From contig MCGE01000004.1 of the NCBI GenBank assembly GCA_002105175.1, positions 1,860,001 through 1,924,000 on the forward strand: a DNA stretch of 64,000 bases. The letters run 5' to 3'. Below, in pieces: positions 41,264 through 53,713 of the stretch. How positions within the stretch are numbered: the stretch's first letter is position 1; each line of letters starts with the position of its first letter. A program made the translations under genes and the position numbers. Below the pieces are notes generated by a model that saw only the letters and a list, made by a program, of their open reading frames with translations, was not told where the DNA came from and did not search any database. Origin of the DNA: Absidia repens. Its lineage: Eukaryota > Mucoromycota > Mucoromycetes > Mucorales > Cunninghamellaceae.

Positions 41264-42250
41264 TTGGCGGTTTTACTATCTCGAGAAATAACCAATCTTA
41301 TGAGACGATATTGGTATCGTTGGAAAGCTATTGAAAAACTGGATTATCAAAGTGACAATATCTTTCAATATCAAGCAACGACCGGTTTAAATACAAGGGT
41401 GGAAAGAATTCATTTCCATTTTTGGAACACTTGCTCTTATAGCGATAGAAGCATACTTGGCATTAAGGTTTGCCCTAAGTTTTGAAGTGTTTTCATATAA
41501 ATCCCCAGGTGTTTCACTTTTTTCACTTTTTTTTTTCATTCTTTCTCAAGACAAAATCAAACAAAAGTATATAGTACTGCTGCCAGTTTGCGCAATACCA
41601 AGGTTAGTTCTTTTAACAAGAAAGCCTATACAGAATGTTTTAACTTCAACACTAATATTCTTCTTTATTTTACGATATAGGATCTCTTTTTATTAAGGCG
41701 TTAAGGCGGACAGCACTTGGCAGTCAAGATTTGGCATTGGTGGGACCACAACAGAGTTGGTCGTATGGGGAAGGGCAAATCTTTTTAGTTTTGGTTTTTT
41801 CCTGACTTTCTCTGGTTCTTTGTGTGCTGTTAACTTGTCTAGCGGCATGCAAATTGGAAACCGTTATTGTTCAGGTGGGGGCTCGTTTGAATTCCTCTCC
41901 TTTGGTTATCGGAGCTATCAAAACCATAAAGGGCTTTAGTCTCGTGGTGATCTCTATACGGGTGACCTATGATGCCTACGTAGTAAGATTACTGTGCTGA
42001 TCTCTCAAAAGACTAATTGGACTCTGGTGGGACCATCTGCCTTATTGCCTGCCATTTGCTATTGGACCCCTTTTTACACTGGATGGAAACAAGGTAAGAA
42101 AAATGACTCTTTTTTAAAAATGAATACTGAACAATCTTCTTTTTGTAGTGGTGGAAGCCAAACAAGATTGGCTGATAAATGGCCCTCGTTTCAAAACACT
42201 ACCAGAATCAAGTCGTATTCTCCTGACTCTTCACAAATCAAGTACATATG
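41264..42250 (+). pseudogene. decayed multi-TM membrane-protein gene
   Basis: Plus-strand fragments in shifting frames look like one gene: YWYRWKAIEKLDYQSDNIFQ, then FISIFGTLALIAIEAYLALR and LLPVCAIPRLVLLTRKP. After a GATATAG acceptor come LRRTALGSQDLALVGPQQSW and GEGQIFLVLVFS-stop-LSLVLCVLL, VGARLNSSPLVIGAIKTIKG, and after another intron EAKQDWLINGPRFKTLPESS and a stop near 42251. At least two in-frame stops and one frameshift break it. Helices suggest a membrane protein; no family recognised. Confidence 0.4.
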
Positions 42251-42599
42251 AATGAGGCTTTTATCTCAAGATATTATCTGAATCAAGCCGTCTTCTACTG
42301 ACTCCTAAAATCAAGTACATATGAATGTGGCCTTCATATCAAGACACTATGGATCTGACTCAAGTCTAGAAACTTCTCCAACATTATTCCGGTTGTCATC
42401 ATACAGTACACTATATTATTTAGACATAGAATCCATTTATTCAATCAATTATTGGATACAAGAAAAAACAAACCACATGCTTTTATTTGACATCATTATT
42501 CATTTATTACTTTTGTCTCAATAAAAAACCTTTTAAGATATACAATATCTCTCTCTTTGTTTTTGGTATGTGAAGTGCATGTGTATATGTGGATGAGAA

Positions 42600-44070
42600 G
42601 ACACAAAAACAAAAATAAACAGTTCCAATCGTGACATTGTTGACTATACGATGAGTCAGAGGATGGTTAACATAAGGCATACTTTATTGATGAACATTGG
42701 TGATACAAAAACTAAAGACGAGAGGCTCATAGTGGCACGGGCTTTAATGGAATAGCCTATTGGGCGACGCATAAATACGTCTAAAGTGTGACTTGAAGAA
42801 TAATCAACGTTAATTTAAAGGCACACTTTATTGAAGGGCATTGGTAGATACTAAAACTAACGACGAGGGGTTCATTGTAACATGAGATTCGTTGGACGGA
42901 TCTATTGGTCAAAACATGAGGAATTCTAAGGAGTATTTTGAAGAATTTTAAACACAAATCTAAAGGGATGTATGTAAAATGGGGGTATTTAATACTATAC
43001 ATGCCGTGAGAAAGACAAAACGGATATCTTTGACTGAAACATAAAAGGGAATGGTAGTAAAATAGAGATTTATTGCAAAAGACATGAGTAAGACTAATGG
43101 GTCATTTTTCATCAAAGAAAGTAAAGATTGACATATTTTATTCAATATAGATTCAAACTATGGACACACTAACACTAAGCTAAGCTAATGAAGCTTTAAA
43201 AAGTCAACTAATGGTGGTTATAAATCCTGAATCCAAAATGGGAGGGTTTCCCCATGCAGCTTGTAATCCCTGAGCTGAAAACCTTTCTAAACTATTCCTG
43301 ACGCTAATCTTAGTCCACCATTATGCTATGGAGATTGCAGTAATGAAAAAAAAAAAAAAAAAAGAGAAGGCAAGAAAGAAAATGGGCGAAAATAAAGTTT
43401 CACGTGGGCGGGATTTGAAATGATCGTTTTCGGCCTTTGGTGATTTGGTTTGCGATTATTATTTCTTTGTTGAATGTAAAAAAAGAGTCCCTGACCCCCC
43501 CTTTTTCTTCGCAACAATCAATATCATACAAAATCATGAACATGGTGATTGTCTCTTAATGTTGAAGCCTCTGCCATTCAACTCCAGCAGCATGGCTGTT
43601 CTCTATTTTTATTGTCTTTCAGACAAGATGAAGCAATTTTGGATCTAGTTTAGTTAGTCCCTTCACTGTAGATTAGTTTATCATTCACCCTAGAATAGCT
43701 TACCCTTCCTAATTGGAAAACGTTCAACCGACGTTATGTTTATTTTACAACAAGATACACCTGCCCCATATACTCCACACTCTCCCACTCGAGATAAGTC
43801 TAAGTGCCATATTATATGTCTTGTTTTTTTTCTTTTACTTCATCTCACATCCGTTTAGTTTATCTTTTCGAATGGGTATGGCCACAATATATCATGCTGT
43901 GCATGTGGATGTAAAAAAACAAACAAACAAGCTTGGATGTATTCGTGCAAAAACTAGAAACTAATGAATTTTCTTGAATAGTTTAAAAAATGGCCGTAGT
44001 GGACGCATAAAAAAACACAGTGACAGGTGCATAAAAATGAGGATTGAAGCACACTGAAAAGTTTGACGAG
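42600..44070 (-). repeat. RepF island 3
   Basis: TTTATTG modules at 42672, 42828 and 43132, the GGAGGGTTTCCCCATGCAGC block at 43243, a poly-A of ~17 (43346-43362), then a T-rich arm with GATATACACC...TCGAGATAAG and the common end CGCATAAAAAAACACAG...TTGAAGCACAC (~43990-44060). It matches the 54.8-56.27 kb island across its length. ORFs inside are not supported. Confidence 0.6.
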
Positions 44071-44506
44071 AAGGCATTTGTGAAATCAAAATTAGATGTT
44101 CAACATAGGTTATACAAAAAAAATAAATAAAAAAAAAATGGCTATTCTATTGTTCAAAGATATGAGCAAAAATTGGTTTTATACCCATGACTATGACCGA
44201 ATGTTTGAACAATTAAAAAAATGTATTGGTTCAGAATTTTTTAAAACAGGATCTAGTAATACACTATGAGATTATTTGTAACAGATAAACAAAGGACTAT
44301 TAAATTAACAAAATTAATGAATGGCAGTCTTAGAACTAATAAAATTATTACTTTTTACAAATAAATTAACAGATCAAATTCAAATGGGAAGCGATTTTAT
44401 AGCATGCTAGTAAAGGACCGGCGTTTTGATGTGCCGTACTGTCTCAGCTATTCACTTTTAAATACTGCTGTAGTTAATTGTGTGCATTTTGGAGCTTACT
44501 GTATAA

Positions 44507-44512
<6 letters not shown>

Positions 44513-44557
<45 letters not shown>
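44513..44557. repeat. long poly-A tract
   Basis: About 45 consecutive A. 44071-44512 and 44558-44940 hold no supported gene; the latter is the 3' flank of eS10. Confidence 0.9.
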
Positions 44558-44559
<2 letters not shown>

Positions 44560-44982
44560 GCTTTACCATGAGATCCGCATTGTGAACTCAACGTCTAGTT
44601 AAGAAGCACAAAAGTGAGGGAAAAGTTATGTTTTGGCGATCAAACCAATCATATGATACATAATGAGCTGTTCCAACGTGGACAATTTATCCCATAATCA
44701 ATATCTCATTCATCACACACGCTTCACTTTATCACAAAGCCCAGTCATGACATCAAGGATCATATCTCAATGCACACAATACATCCCATGACCAACAATC
44801 TATCCTCATATACTAATTCCCATCAAAATTCTACATAACACACTGATCAGATAGTGTTCATCCCTATGTCTCTTCCATTGTCATTCAAAATGGTTTTAAA
44901 TATATATCAATCCGAGTTTTATTTCAATGAATAATAGGAGAGAAGATAGACTAAACTACATCAAACTAGACTATATATACAT

Positions 44983-45818
44983 TTATTCGCGACGACCACG
45001 TCCTATCGTACAACCAAAAAGTAAAATAAAATGACATATTAGAATTATATTCTATAACAATGCCCATTGAGAATATATTGGTTGATTCACTTACCGAATC
45101 CACCACGGAATTCAGGCTTGAAGTCACCAGAGGCGCCTTCCTTACGACGGTAATCATCACGGTCACCACGAGGACCACGGCCACCTTCACGACCTTCACC
45201 GACTAGACAAAAAAAAAAAAAGGAGAAGCAAAGCAAATCAGTACCTTTACACATCCATCCACACACACTATGCCAATGGCACAATACACATCCAAAAGAA
45301 ATCACTTACATGCACGACGAGGAGCGGCAGGGCGAGCAGCCTTCTTCAAGGTAGCAGGAACAATTTCGGTAGGCAAGTTGAGGTCTATAATAAAAATAAA
45401 AAAAAAGGAGAAAACAGAGGGATATAAGAGATATGCTATGCTATGCTATGCTATTGGATTTTTGATATGAGAGATACTTACATTCACGGAGATAGTCGAT
45501 ACCTTCATCAGTGAGGGTGTAGTAATAGAATTGCCACGAGAATTGGGTCTTGACCAAACCCTTGGAGGTCAAAGATTGCATGGACTTGATGACTTCCAAG
45601 TTGGGAACATCAATTTCAGGATGCTTGGGAAGGTTGAAATCTTTGGCGGCGACCAAAGCACCATCTACATGTCAAAAGAAAGGAAAGCGTGGGCTGGTTG
45701 TGAGCGGAAAATATTGGTCGGAATACCTCCCCTCTTTTAAACAACATGTGTATGTTCGGTACTTACCCTTGAAAAGAGTTTCGTAAATAGCCTTTCGGTT
45801 TTCCTTGGAAATAAGCAT
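44983..45818 (-). CDS. RPS10: 40S ribosomal protein eS10
   Basis: Small-subunit protein of the cytosolic ribosome. Exons 45818-45767, 45664-45482, 45384-45310, 45202-45095, 45002-44983 join in frame: [92 protein letters not shown], an RG-rich tail ([14 protein letters not shown]) and the ending FRGGFGRGRRE. Length (~145 residues) and all conserved blocks fit. All four introns are phase 1 with GTAAGT-like donors. A poly-T of ~33 lies in the upstream region (45908-45938). Confidence 0.97.
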
Positions 45819-46036
45819 GATTTCTATTATAATAGGATAGAAAAAAAAATCAATCAATGAACCGTCAATATATCACATTCCAATATCGTTGCTGTCATTC
45901 GATTCCCTCCTTTTTTTTTTTTTTTTTTTTTTTTTTTGCGCGCGCGTTTATTCAACATACAAAGCCTGGTTCGTCCTATATAAATAAAGGTATAAAAGAG
46001 GTTAGTGATCTATCATTAAAAGAGATGAGGTGGACA

Positions 46037-46072
46037 GACGGATGGATGGATGGATGGATGGATGGATGAATG
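46037..46072. repeat. (GGAT)n microsatellite
   Basis: GGATGGATGGATGGATGGAT and on, about 8 units, between the divergently placed eS10 promoter side and the next gene's 3' end. Confidence 0.85.
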
Positions 46073-46358
46073 GATGGGTGTTGTAGGGTATATAGTTTTT
46101 ACCGATGCGAGGAAAAAGGAGGATCAATCCACTTTTTGCCGCTCGTTCACTTTTTTAATTATTTTGCTATGGGGGCCAAAAAAGAGGGGGCTGTCGGTCG
46201 CCGTTTAAAATTCACCCTTCACAAGAACATATGCAATATATACGATAATTCTTTTTTTATTTCAAAATAATAATAATAATAATAATCAATATTCAATATC
46301 TATATGTCTAAATTTTTAAAATGTATAATAAACTAACCTAAGATACAATAAACGACTA

Positions 46359-47855
46359 CTAGCTAGCCCGCCATTTGTTCTTCATGTTCCTCCAAAAAGG
46401 GTTTCCATTTTGGTTGAGTTCATCCAAGGATCCAGCCCTGAACGTTGGTGAGATAAGTGGATCAATAGGTGCACCTTGTTCAGGGGTAAGTTTATTTCCA
46501 GAAATAATGTTGGGTGGTAGGATAGAGGCAGATACATGATGTTTTTGTTTCTGCTGTTGATAGAAATAGCGTAATTGCTGTTGCTGTTGCGTCTGTTGAT
46601 ACTGGTGTTGCTGCTTTTTCAGTGAGGAAAATGAAGAAGAGGAAGAGGTCGATGATGTAGAGGTGGACACAGTTGGTGGGGATGGTAGTTGGGAAGGAAT
46701 CGGAGGTAAAGGTATGATAGGCGGGGGAGAGGAAGCTGCAGGAATCATAGGTGGGGCAGTGCAGGACAATGGTGGAGAGCATGGTGACAATGACGATGAT
46801 GACGTTGGAGAAGGTAATGATGATTGTGAGGTGACAGCATGAGATGATATCGAAGACGCTGATACAAATGAAGGATAACGGCTAGTGTTGGGAGATGCTA
46901 AAGCTACGTCATCGATTATTGAAGTTCGAGATATTGTTGGAGTAATCGTAGTAATGACGTGCTGTTGTTGGTGGTCTTGTTCTTGGTAACGCAATAACAT
47001 TTCATCTTTTGTTGCTAATTCCTCTGCCATCGCTAAAAGTCGTTTCTCCATGCTCATTTTTTGTTGTTCAAAGTCATTTTGGATTTCAGTCGATACCATC
47101 ATCATCATTTGCATATGTGCTTGATTGGTTTCCATATTCGCCTTCAGAGCCCCAATATCTGATTCGAGTTGTTGTTTTGCAAAGTGTAAAGAATGCATTT
47201 CATCAGGTTCATCGTTTGTTGAAAGTGTTTGCTCATGTAACCGCCGTTCTAAAATTTCGAATGATTGTTGTTGGTCTCGCTGATCTGTCAATAGCTGAAT
47301 TAACTGATCCTGCGTTTTCACCAATTGAGTCAATTGATTTACTTTGGATTGTGACACTTCGAATTGTCCCATGTACTGAGTAATCGTTTCATGAACCGCT
47401 TTTTCCTGTTGCACAAGTTCTGTTTGATAGGTCGCTATTTGTTTTTGATACCCTTCTTCCAGTTTTTGCACATGCTGTTGTTGTTGTTCCATCATTTTTT
47501 CCCGCACTGAATCCAACTGCTCCTTGTAGTCCTGGACCTGTTGCCGACTTTGTTGTAGTTCCAGTCGAGTTTCCTCCAAGAGCTGCTGTTGTCGATTATA
47601 TTGGTCTGGGTTTTCGTCTTGGGCGTCTAAAGGCTCACCTGTTGACAAGACCTTCGTAGTGGTAATATTGGATTCTTCAATGTCGTCTTCCTCCGTTTTC
47701 TTTGTCACCTTGCCTAGTTGCTTGAGCCGAGCGAGTTCAAGATCTACCTTTCGAGGCGTCACCGACGATGATCGTTTTCTGAGATTTGCTGTCAAAGGGG
47801 AGGAAGAAGGCACATGATGCGTGAGTGATGGCGATGAAGGCCTGTGGGTTGACAT
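46359..47855 (-). CDS. coiled-coil protein with disordered Ser/Pro/Gln-rich C-terminus
   Basis: 498 residues from ATG 47855. A Ser/Thr-rich basic N-terminus (RPSSPSLTHH, SVTPRKVDLELARLKQLGKV) is followed by ~250 residues of Gln-rich coiled coil (LELQQSRQQVQDYKEQLDSV, QSKVNQLTQLVKTQDQLIQL, FEILERRLHEQTL). Then comes a disordered Ser/Pro/Gln tail and the ending LDELNQNGNPFWRNMKNKWR. It probably acts as a cytoskeletal or trafficking scaffold, but no named family is recognised. The longer frame to 47939 adds only a Phe/Tyr run from T-rich leader, hence the chosen start. 47856-48660 holds the putative shared promoter region. Confidence 0.72.
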   Translation of the reverse strand: MSTHRPSSPSLTHHVPSSSPLTANLRKRSSSVTPRKVDLELARLKQLGKVTKKTEEDDIEESNITTTKVLSTGEPLDAQDENPDQYNRQQQLLEETRLELQQSRQQVQDYKEQLDSVREKMMEQQQQHVQKLEEGYQKQIATYQTELVQQEKAVHETITQYMGQFEVSQSKVNQLTQLVKTQDQLIQLLTDQRDQQQSFEILERRLHEQTLSTNDEPDEMHSLHFAKQQLESDIGALKANMETNQAHMQMMMMVSTEIQNDFEQQKMSMEKRLLAMAEELATKDEMLLRYQEQDHQQQHVITTITPTISRTSIIDDVALASPNTSRYPSFVSASSISSHAVTSQSSLPSPTSSSSLSPCSPPLSCTAPPMIPAASSPPPIIPLPPIPSQLPSPPTVSTSTSSTSSSSSFSSLKKQQHQYQQTQQQQQLRYFYQQQKQKHHVSASILPPNIISGNKLTPEQGAPIDPLISPTFRAGSLDELNQNGNPFWRNMKNKWRAS

Positions 47856-48660
47856 GAGGGAAAAAAAGATATAATAATAATAATAATAAAAAAAAAAAGT
47901 GAAGTGGAACAAGAAAAAAATAAATAAAAGGTTTGACAAAGAAACAGATATTTAAGGAAGGGGGCACTGAGCATTCGGAGATTCAATGTGATTTGATTGT
48001 GCCCTTTTTTGAAAAATGATTCTCCTTCGTCATATCGTATCATATATTTCAGTATGTATTTCAGTATGTATTTAAAAAAGAAAGCTTGCCTTAACTGGTG
48101 GACACTGGCCATGACGGAAATTATGTACGTATAAAATCAAATCCCAATCATTTTTACATGAAGTCAATAATTAGAACTTGCGCTTACAAATAAATAAATA
48201 TCGACGGCTGAGTTATATTCGCCGTCTACTGTATCATTATATACATACTGCAGACAATGACCCTGTTTCAAATATCAATCAGGTAAAGCAACTAGTCCAA
48301 AAAAAAAAAAAAGAGCAATCCAAATTTATTAAAAAATAATGCAGAAACATTTTTTTTATCGCCAAATGTATAGTGAGTGACCTGGAATGCTAGTACTGCA
48401 CTGTATGTACTAACAAGTAGTGGATGTGGGATACCTGAACAAAAATAACAAAGTTGCCCAACCATGCTGAGGTTACTGTAATGAAAGGGGTTCGTTGAAT
48501 CCGACAGTGACGTTACAAAAAAGGGAATTCAAGTGCAAAGTCCTTTCTCTCTGTCTTTTTTTTTTTTTTTTTTCTTTTCTTTTCTTCTTCTTTTCAACAA
48601 CTGGTTTATATCTTTACTACTTCCACCACTTCCTTCTATATCTTCTACCTTTTATTGACC

Positions 48661-50688
48661 ATGTCTTTCAAGGGAGGCATCGTTGAGACGAATACCCTAA
48701 TCGGCATCACTCTATCTATCACTGGAAATGTATGAAAACGAACTAAATAGATGATCCTAGTCTTGCGCTCAGTTGTTGACTTTTTTTATTATTATTATTG
48801 AAAACAGGTTCTTATATCAATAGCCCTCAACGTCCAAAAACTTGCAGTAAGTAAATAGAAAGCAAAATTTCCTTTGCTACTTGTATCACTGACCTACAGC
48901 CCTGTCTTCTTTTTATCCCCTGTATCTTCTGTGTTTTATTCGTTTCATATTCAAATAGCACAACAAACTATCACATCAAAAACATCAAGAAAAAAGGTTC
49001 ACTACGTATTACTCCTCCACAGACCAATCTATATCTTCTTTAGAATCAGGAACCAACGATGATGTCTTCCAATATGATCACCACAAATTGATGGACGATG
49101 ATACTCGATATCTGCTCTCCAAAACTTGGTGGCTCGGTATTCTGTTGATGGTGTTTGGCGAAATGGGGAACTTCATGGGTAAAGTGTCTTTTTTAGCATA
49201 GTATTATACGTTACTAATGCTTTCTATTCTGTACAAATATCTTCAGCGTATGGGTTTGCCCCTGCTTCAACTATTGCACCTCTTGGAACAGCTACGTTAG
49301 TATCAAATGCTATTCTAGCTCCTTGTCTTTTAAATGAACAATTCCGTACAAGAGACTTTTTTGGTGTTCTCTTTGCAGTTTGTGGCGCTGCTGGGGTGGT
49401 ATGGAGCTCAAAAACGCATGAAGTCAAGGTAAGGAAAATATGGCAGGTGGTAGAGAGGGACGGGTGTGATGACTAGATGCAATCATTATGCCATTTTTCT
49501 TTACTGATTTTTGCGTCTACTATCAATTCTTTATATCATAGTTATCACCTGAATTAGTGGTTGCTGCGTTAACTCAAATTCGATCTTTTGTATTTTATGG
49601 TGTCACTGTGTTTATGATCGTTGTATTGACAATCGTCAGTCCTCAGTACGGTGCCAATAATATATTCGTGGACCTTGGCATTGTCGCTCTTTATGGTAAA
49701 GATACACAAGAAGTATATATCAGGAATGCTTGGTATTCGACCACTCAACCAATTCTATTTTTTTGGATTTGTCTTTTTTATTCTAGGTGTGTATACTGTC
49801 CTTGCAACAAAAAGTCTGTCTTCTTTATTGAACCTTACCTTGTATAAATTATTTACGTAAGTATTATAAAGGAAAAATAAATAAATCGGTTTACTTTAGA
49901 ACTGTTATTCAAAATAACTTCTATGCGGGCATACATGCTGATTCTTTATGAATATAGATACCCTATTTCTTACATACTCCTACTGGTTCTCATCTTTACT
50001 GCGATCATGCAAATCAAGTATTTGAACAAGGCGCTTCAGCGATTTGACGGTGTTGCTGTTATCCCAACCCAATTTGTCCTTTTTACCATCTCGGCCATCA
50101 TCGGTAGTGCTGTAATTTATCGTGATTTTGACGACGAGGATGCTGAACATCTACTGAAGTAAATTGATTCTGATATCTTGAGAAAATGCAATTTCTTACT
50201 TTTTTTTTTTTTTTATTGGTTTTGCACTTAGATTTGTTTTTGGGTGCCTGATTGAATTCTTTGGCGTCTTTCTTATTACATCCAATCGACGAGGAAGTGA
50301 CCAGCACGATATGATGATGGTTGAAGAATACGACAATAATGGCTCGACACATTATCATCCTGGTCATGTGGCTACCCTACCGCCTCCGCTTCAATCAACG
50401 CATATATCGCCAGCTCCACCTTTGACTGTGGCAGAGCAATCTAGTATGACTAACAACTCATCTTCATCAACACCGCTTTTAAATGGGCATAATTACCAGA
50501 ACGTAGACGACAATAAGTATACCATTAATACCGACAACTACAATCATCATCTTGGGTACAATCAGACAAATGGCGGCAACAGCAATGATACCCTCGGCAC
50601 ACATCAGACAACCTGTCGGCGTACCTCTTCCATTTTTGGTGGCATCTCTCTCCACTCTCAACTGGCATCCAAAGAAGACGAAGGATGA
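48661..50688 (+). CDS. NIPA/DUF803-family magnesium-transporter-like protein
   Basis: Membrane protein of the NIPA family (Mg2+ transport in animals; DMT-like fold). Eight exons joined in frame: 48661-48729, 48808-48846, 48959-49178, 49247-49428, 49542-49695, 49787-49856, 49958-50158, 50232-50688. Signature segments: NTLIGITLSITGNVLISIAL, TWWLGILLMVFGEMGNFMAY, GFAPASTIAPLGTATLVSNA, DFFGVLFAVCGAAGVVWSS, YTVLATKSLSSLLN, YPISYILLLVLIFTAIMQIK and PTQFVLFTISAIIGSAVIYR. A short loop after TM2 and a ~130-residue Asn/Ser-rich cytoplasmic tail are typical of fungal members. AATAAAATTC near 50858 is the likely poly(A) signal. Confidence 0.88.
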
Positions 50689-51295
50689 TTCTGATGGCGC
50701 CATATAGTTTATTTGTTATTTGTTATTAGTTTTTAGTATACCTGGGGATTTATTATTATTGTTTTTTATATTATTTTTTCACCATACCCTTTTTTATACG
50801 TCTGTCATCCCTCCATCCCCCTTTCCCTTTTTAAACATTATGCTTATCATGTCTCAATAAAATTCTTTTTTATTTCACGGTAATACCAGTCTTATTTTGT
50901 TTTGGCACTATGTCTATCCTGCCTTCTCTTTTTTTTTTTTTTATCATGTCGTGATAAATTCCGAATATGACAATAAAAAATATTGATTCTAGTATACTAT
51001 TTTTTTTTTCCTGGAAATTGCTTCGTTTTATATTGATTTATAAAAATAGCACATACACACATAACAAATGGAGTAAAATATAAATATATGGACAAGAGAT
51101 TTTTATTGGAAGGTAATATGGGAAAGGGGAAAATACAATAAGAGGATGATATACAAAACAATAACAAAAGATCACTTCGACTTTCAAAACTATAACTACT
51201 ACTATATGACTACAAAATGCATATTTATATATAAAGAAGGGGAAGAGAGGGGGGAGGAGGGGATGATACAGAACACCGCCAATACAAACATGGAA

Positions 51296-53089
51296 TTAAT
51301 CCAAGGCGACAATGGTAGCATTATTGTAACCACGATGCATAGCCAGACCAACCCGGGATTTTTCAAAATCATAAATGTGATAAAATTGATTCAAAAAGGC
51401 ACCGCCAAGAGTCCATGACTTGTGCTCGGAAGGACTATCCCGAATCAATGAGATACACATTTGGGGATTGGCATCATCCGTTCGGAACCAAGCGTAATAA
51501 GGGATCGAGACCTTATAGCCATCCAAATAAAAGTCTAAAGGTGGAAGTTGTTGAGCCTTGGCACATTCGAGTCGATAAATGGTGGTAGTCACTTGGACTT
51601 GATCTCCGCCTAGGCTACCAGTTCCTCCACTAGTTACGTTCCCACTAACGCCACCAGCAGAGGAGGACGAGGAAGCGGTGGCACCAATAGCGGCGTGCAA
51701 TACCTGACTTTGTCGTTTAGGTGCTGAGATAATCATGGTGCCAGAGTTGAGTTGAGCCAAAGATTTATGAGCTAATTTGAGTTCGACTTGATCACCAAGA
51801 CGGATGCCTTTCACAATTGTTTTCCAGTATTTTGTTTCACCGTAATCGCAATCTGGTAAGGGGAAATACGCAACAGAACCTTGATAGATATCATGATCCA
51901 CACCACCGAGAATGAATTGTGAGCCAAACCACCGTTTGTTGATAGGTCCACTTACTTGAGTCGACATACCCATCACTGCCGGGGAACCGTTCTGCGACAT
52001 ACCAAAAAAGTTTTGTGCATATGAGTTAGAGTTTGGTGGGGGAGCTACATAATACAAATAAATATAGGAATAAGGTAAATAAAACAACAATAAATATAGT
52101 AGCATCGGGGGAACATGTCTTTCTTCTTTTTATACCTTGACGACGACGAAGACCTAAAATATCGACAAGTGAAGAAATCAGGTGTTAATCAAAAAGTCTG
52201 GTTTGATAATGATATATTTTCATTTGACCTACCTCGATGACTGAGATCAACCTTTTCATCAGACTCCAGCCATGTTGTACCATTTTCTTGAAATCCACCC
52301 AAGCCAAGCATACCCAGATATTGGTTATCACCCAACTTTCCGGTAACATGATAAGCAGAGGCAAACAGTTGGTTGCTGATTGTTTGATCGGCCACCGTGA
52401 TTGAGTCCTGCCGAAAAAGAAAGAAAAATGATTTAGCTTGCATATAGCCAACAAATCAACAAGTGATAGGCATATTAACACCTACGGTATAAAGACAAGC
52501 GTCAATGCACCCTTCATCAAATTTGACAGATCGTTTTTGGTGCAGGTTTTCAGCCGTTTTTGATTTCAAGGGCTTGTATCGACGAGGAGCGGTACGGCAT
52601 TCCGTTGTATGACACTAGAATAATAACAACTAATTATGAGTGGCTAATTCTCTGATGTTCAGAGACGGAGTTTTCATGATTGTTACCTTGGAGGCAGGAA
52701 CCCAAGTTAGCGAAAAGCTTGTATCAAACACCACAGGTAAAGACTGAGGAGGATTGCCTATGTGAAAATGAATCAAGTAAGTCATAAAGAAAATAAACTA
52801 AAGATGATGGCACTGTTTCGGAGGAAGGACTATGTAAAGTTTGAGTTTCGCTTACCCACTTTGATATCGCCAACCAGCTAAATGTAACAAAAAGCCAATG
52901 TTATTAGGATCAGGATATAATAAACACTATTTTTTGTTTCTTTGTTCTACTTACCAAACCACCATCCGCTATCATTGATTGACTGGTCATGCCAGTAGGA
53001 GACGCCACTTGACGGCGTTCAAGAGGAATGCGGACTAGTTGTGCTGAAGCCAAAGTTGACAGGCACAACAAAAGTATGAATGATTGCAT
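51296..53089 (-). CDS. secreted pepsin-like (A1) homologue lacking the catalytic Asp pair
   Basis: Seven exons (53089-52955, ~52878-52857, 52757-52687, ~52617-52494, ~52409-52234, a ~19-nt microexon near 52155-52137, ~52046-51296). A signal peptide (MQSFILLLCLSTLASAQ) and an RR propeptide-like site lead into the A1 fold: SLPVVFDTSFSLTWVPAS, a Cys-pair loop, FILGGVDHDIYQGSVAYFPL, CAKAQQLPPLDFYLDG, WTLGGAFLNQFYHIYDFEKS. The first active-site motif reads D-T-S instead of D-T-G. The second reads L-N-S-G-T where V-D-T-G-T is expected, so the second catalytic Asp is Asn. Overall fold motifs are kept, so it is probably an inactive binding or wall protein rather than a pseudogene. Confidence 0.85.
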
Positions 53090-53510
53090 AAGTGACGTGA
53101 ATAAAAATGAAAGAATGGTTGAATGGTTATATGAGAAGTGTGTATAAGTGTATAAGTGGTATAGATATATGAATGAATTTTTTTTTTAAAAAAAAAGAAG
53201 AAGAAAGAAAGAGAGTTTCCTATTTTATTTATAAACAACAAAAACTAAAAAAACCAAAGCCCATCCAGTAAATGCGACAATGGAGGTGATACAAGCCTGG
53301 TTGGTCAAAAAGTCAGCGGGTCTAGAAATCTTGGTAGTGTGTTCTTTTTGTACCTCAGGCCCTTACAGACTGTGTCTATCTGGAGCCGTATCACCTTTAT
53401 AAAATAATTCTAGATCAATGTCAATCCCCACTGTCTTGCTGTTTTATTTTAAAAAATAAAAGCCTTTCACATTTTTATTTATCATTGATATCATCTGATT
53501 CATTTATAAC

Positions 53511-53713
53511 CAGTGGGCTTAGGAAAAGAATAACCATCTTGTAAAATCATTTTTACCTTTTTATAGTGAAATGGGTGATCATCATGACATAGTTATGGTA
53601 AAGCAGGGTAAAAGTCATCTATTTTTGGATTTAAAAATGTTGTCAGGGCATACCAAATACTTCTAGAGTTCAGTTATTTTTACTCTATGGAATCCTTTTC
53701 CCAAGCCCACTAG
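53511..53713. mobile_element. ~200-bp MITE with ~20-bp imperfect TIRs
   Basis: CAGTGGGCTTAGGAAAAG at the left end against CTTTTCCCAAGCCCACTAG at the right, about 18 of 20 complementary. No coding capacity and no obvious TSD. 53090-53510 and 53714-54700 otherwise show AT-rich DNA without a supported gene, including a ~30-base poly-A near 54517. Confidence 0.55.

Noticed and set aside
41264..41485. Possible NDUFAF2-like assembly factor (YWYRWKA)
   Set aside because: The aromatic motif alone is weak, and neighbouring fragments are multi-TM, unlike that family.
46359..47939. N-terminal extension of the coiled-coil protein beginning at 47939
   Set aside because: The extra residues are a Phe/Tyr run encoded by T-rich leader; ATG 47855 gives a normal start.
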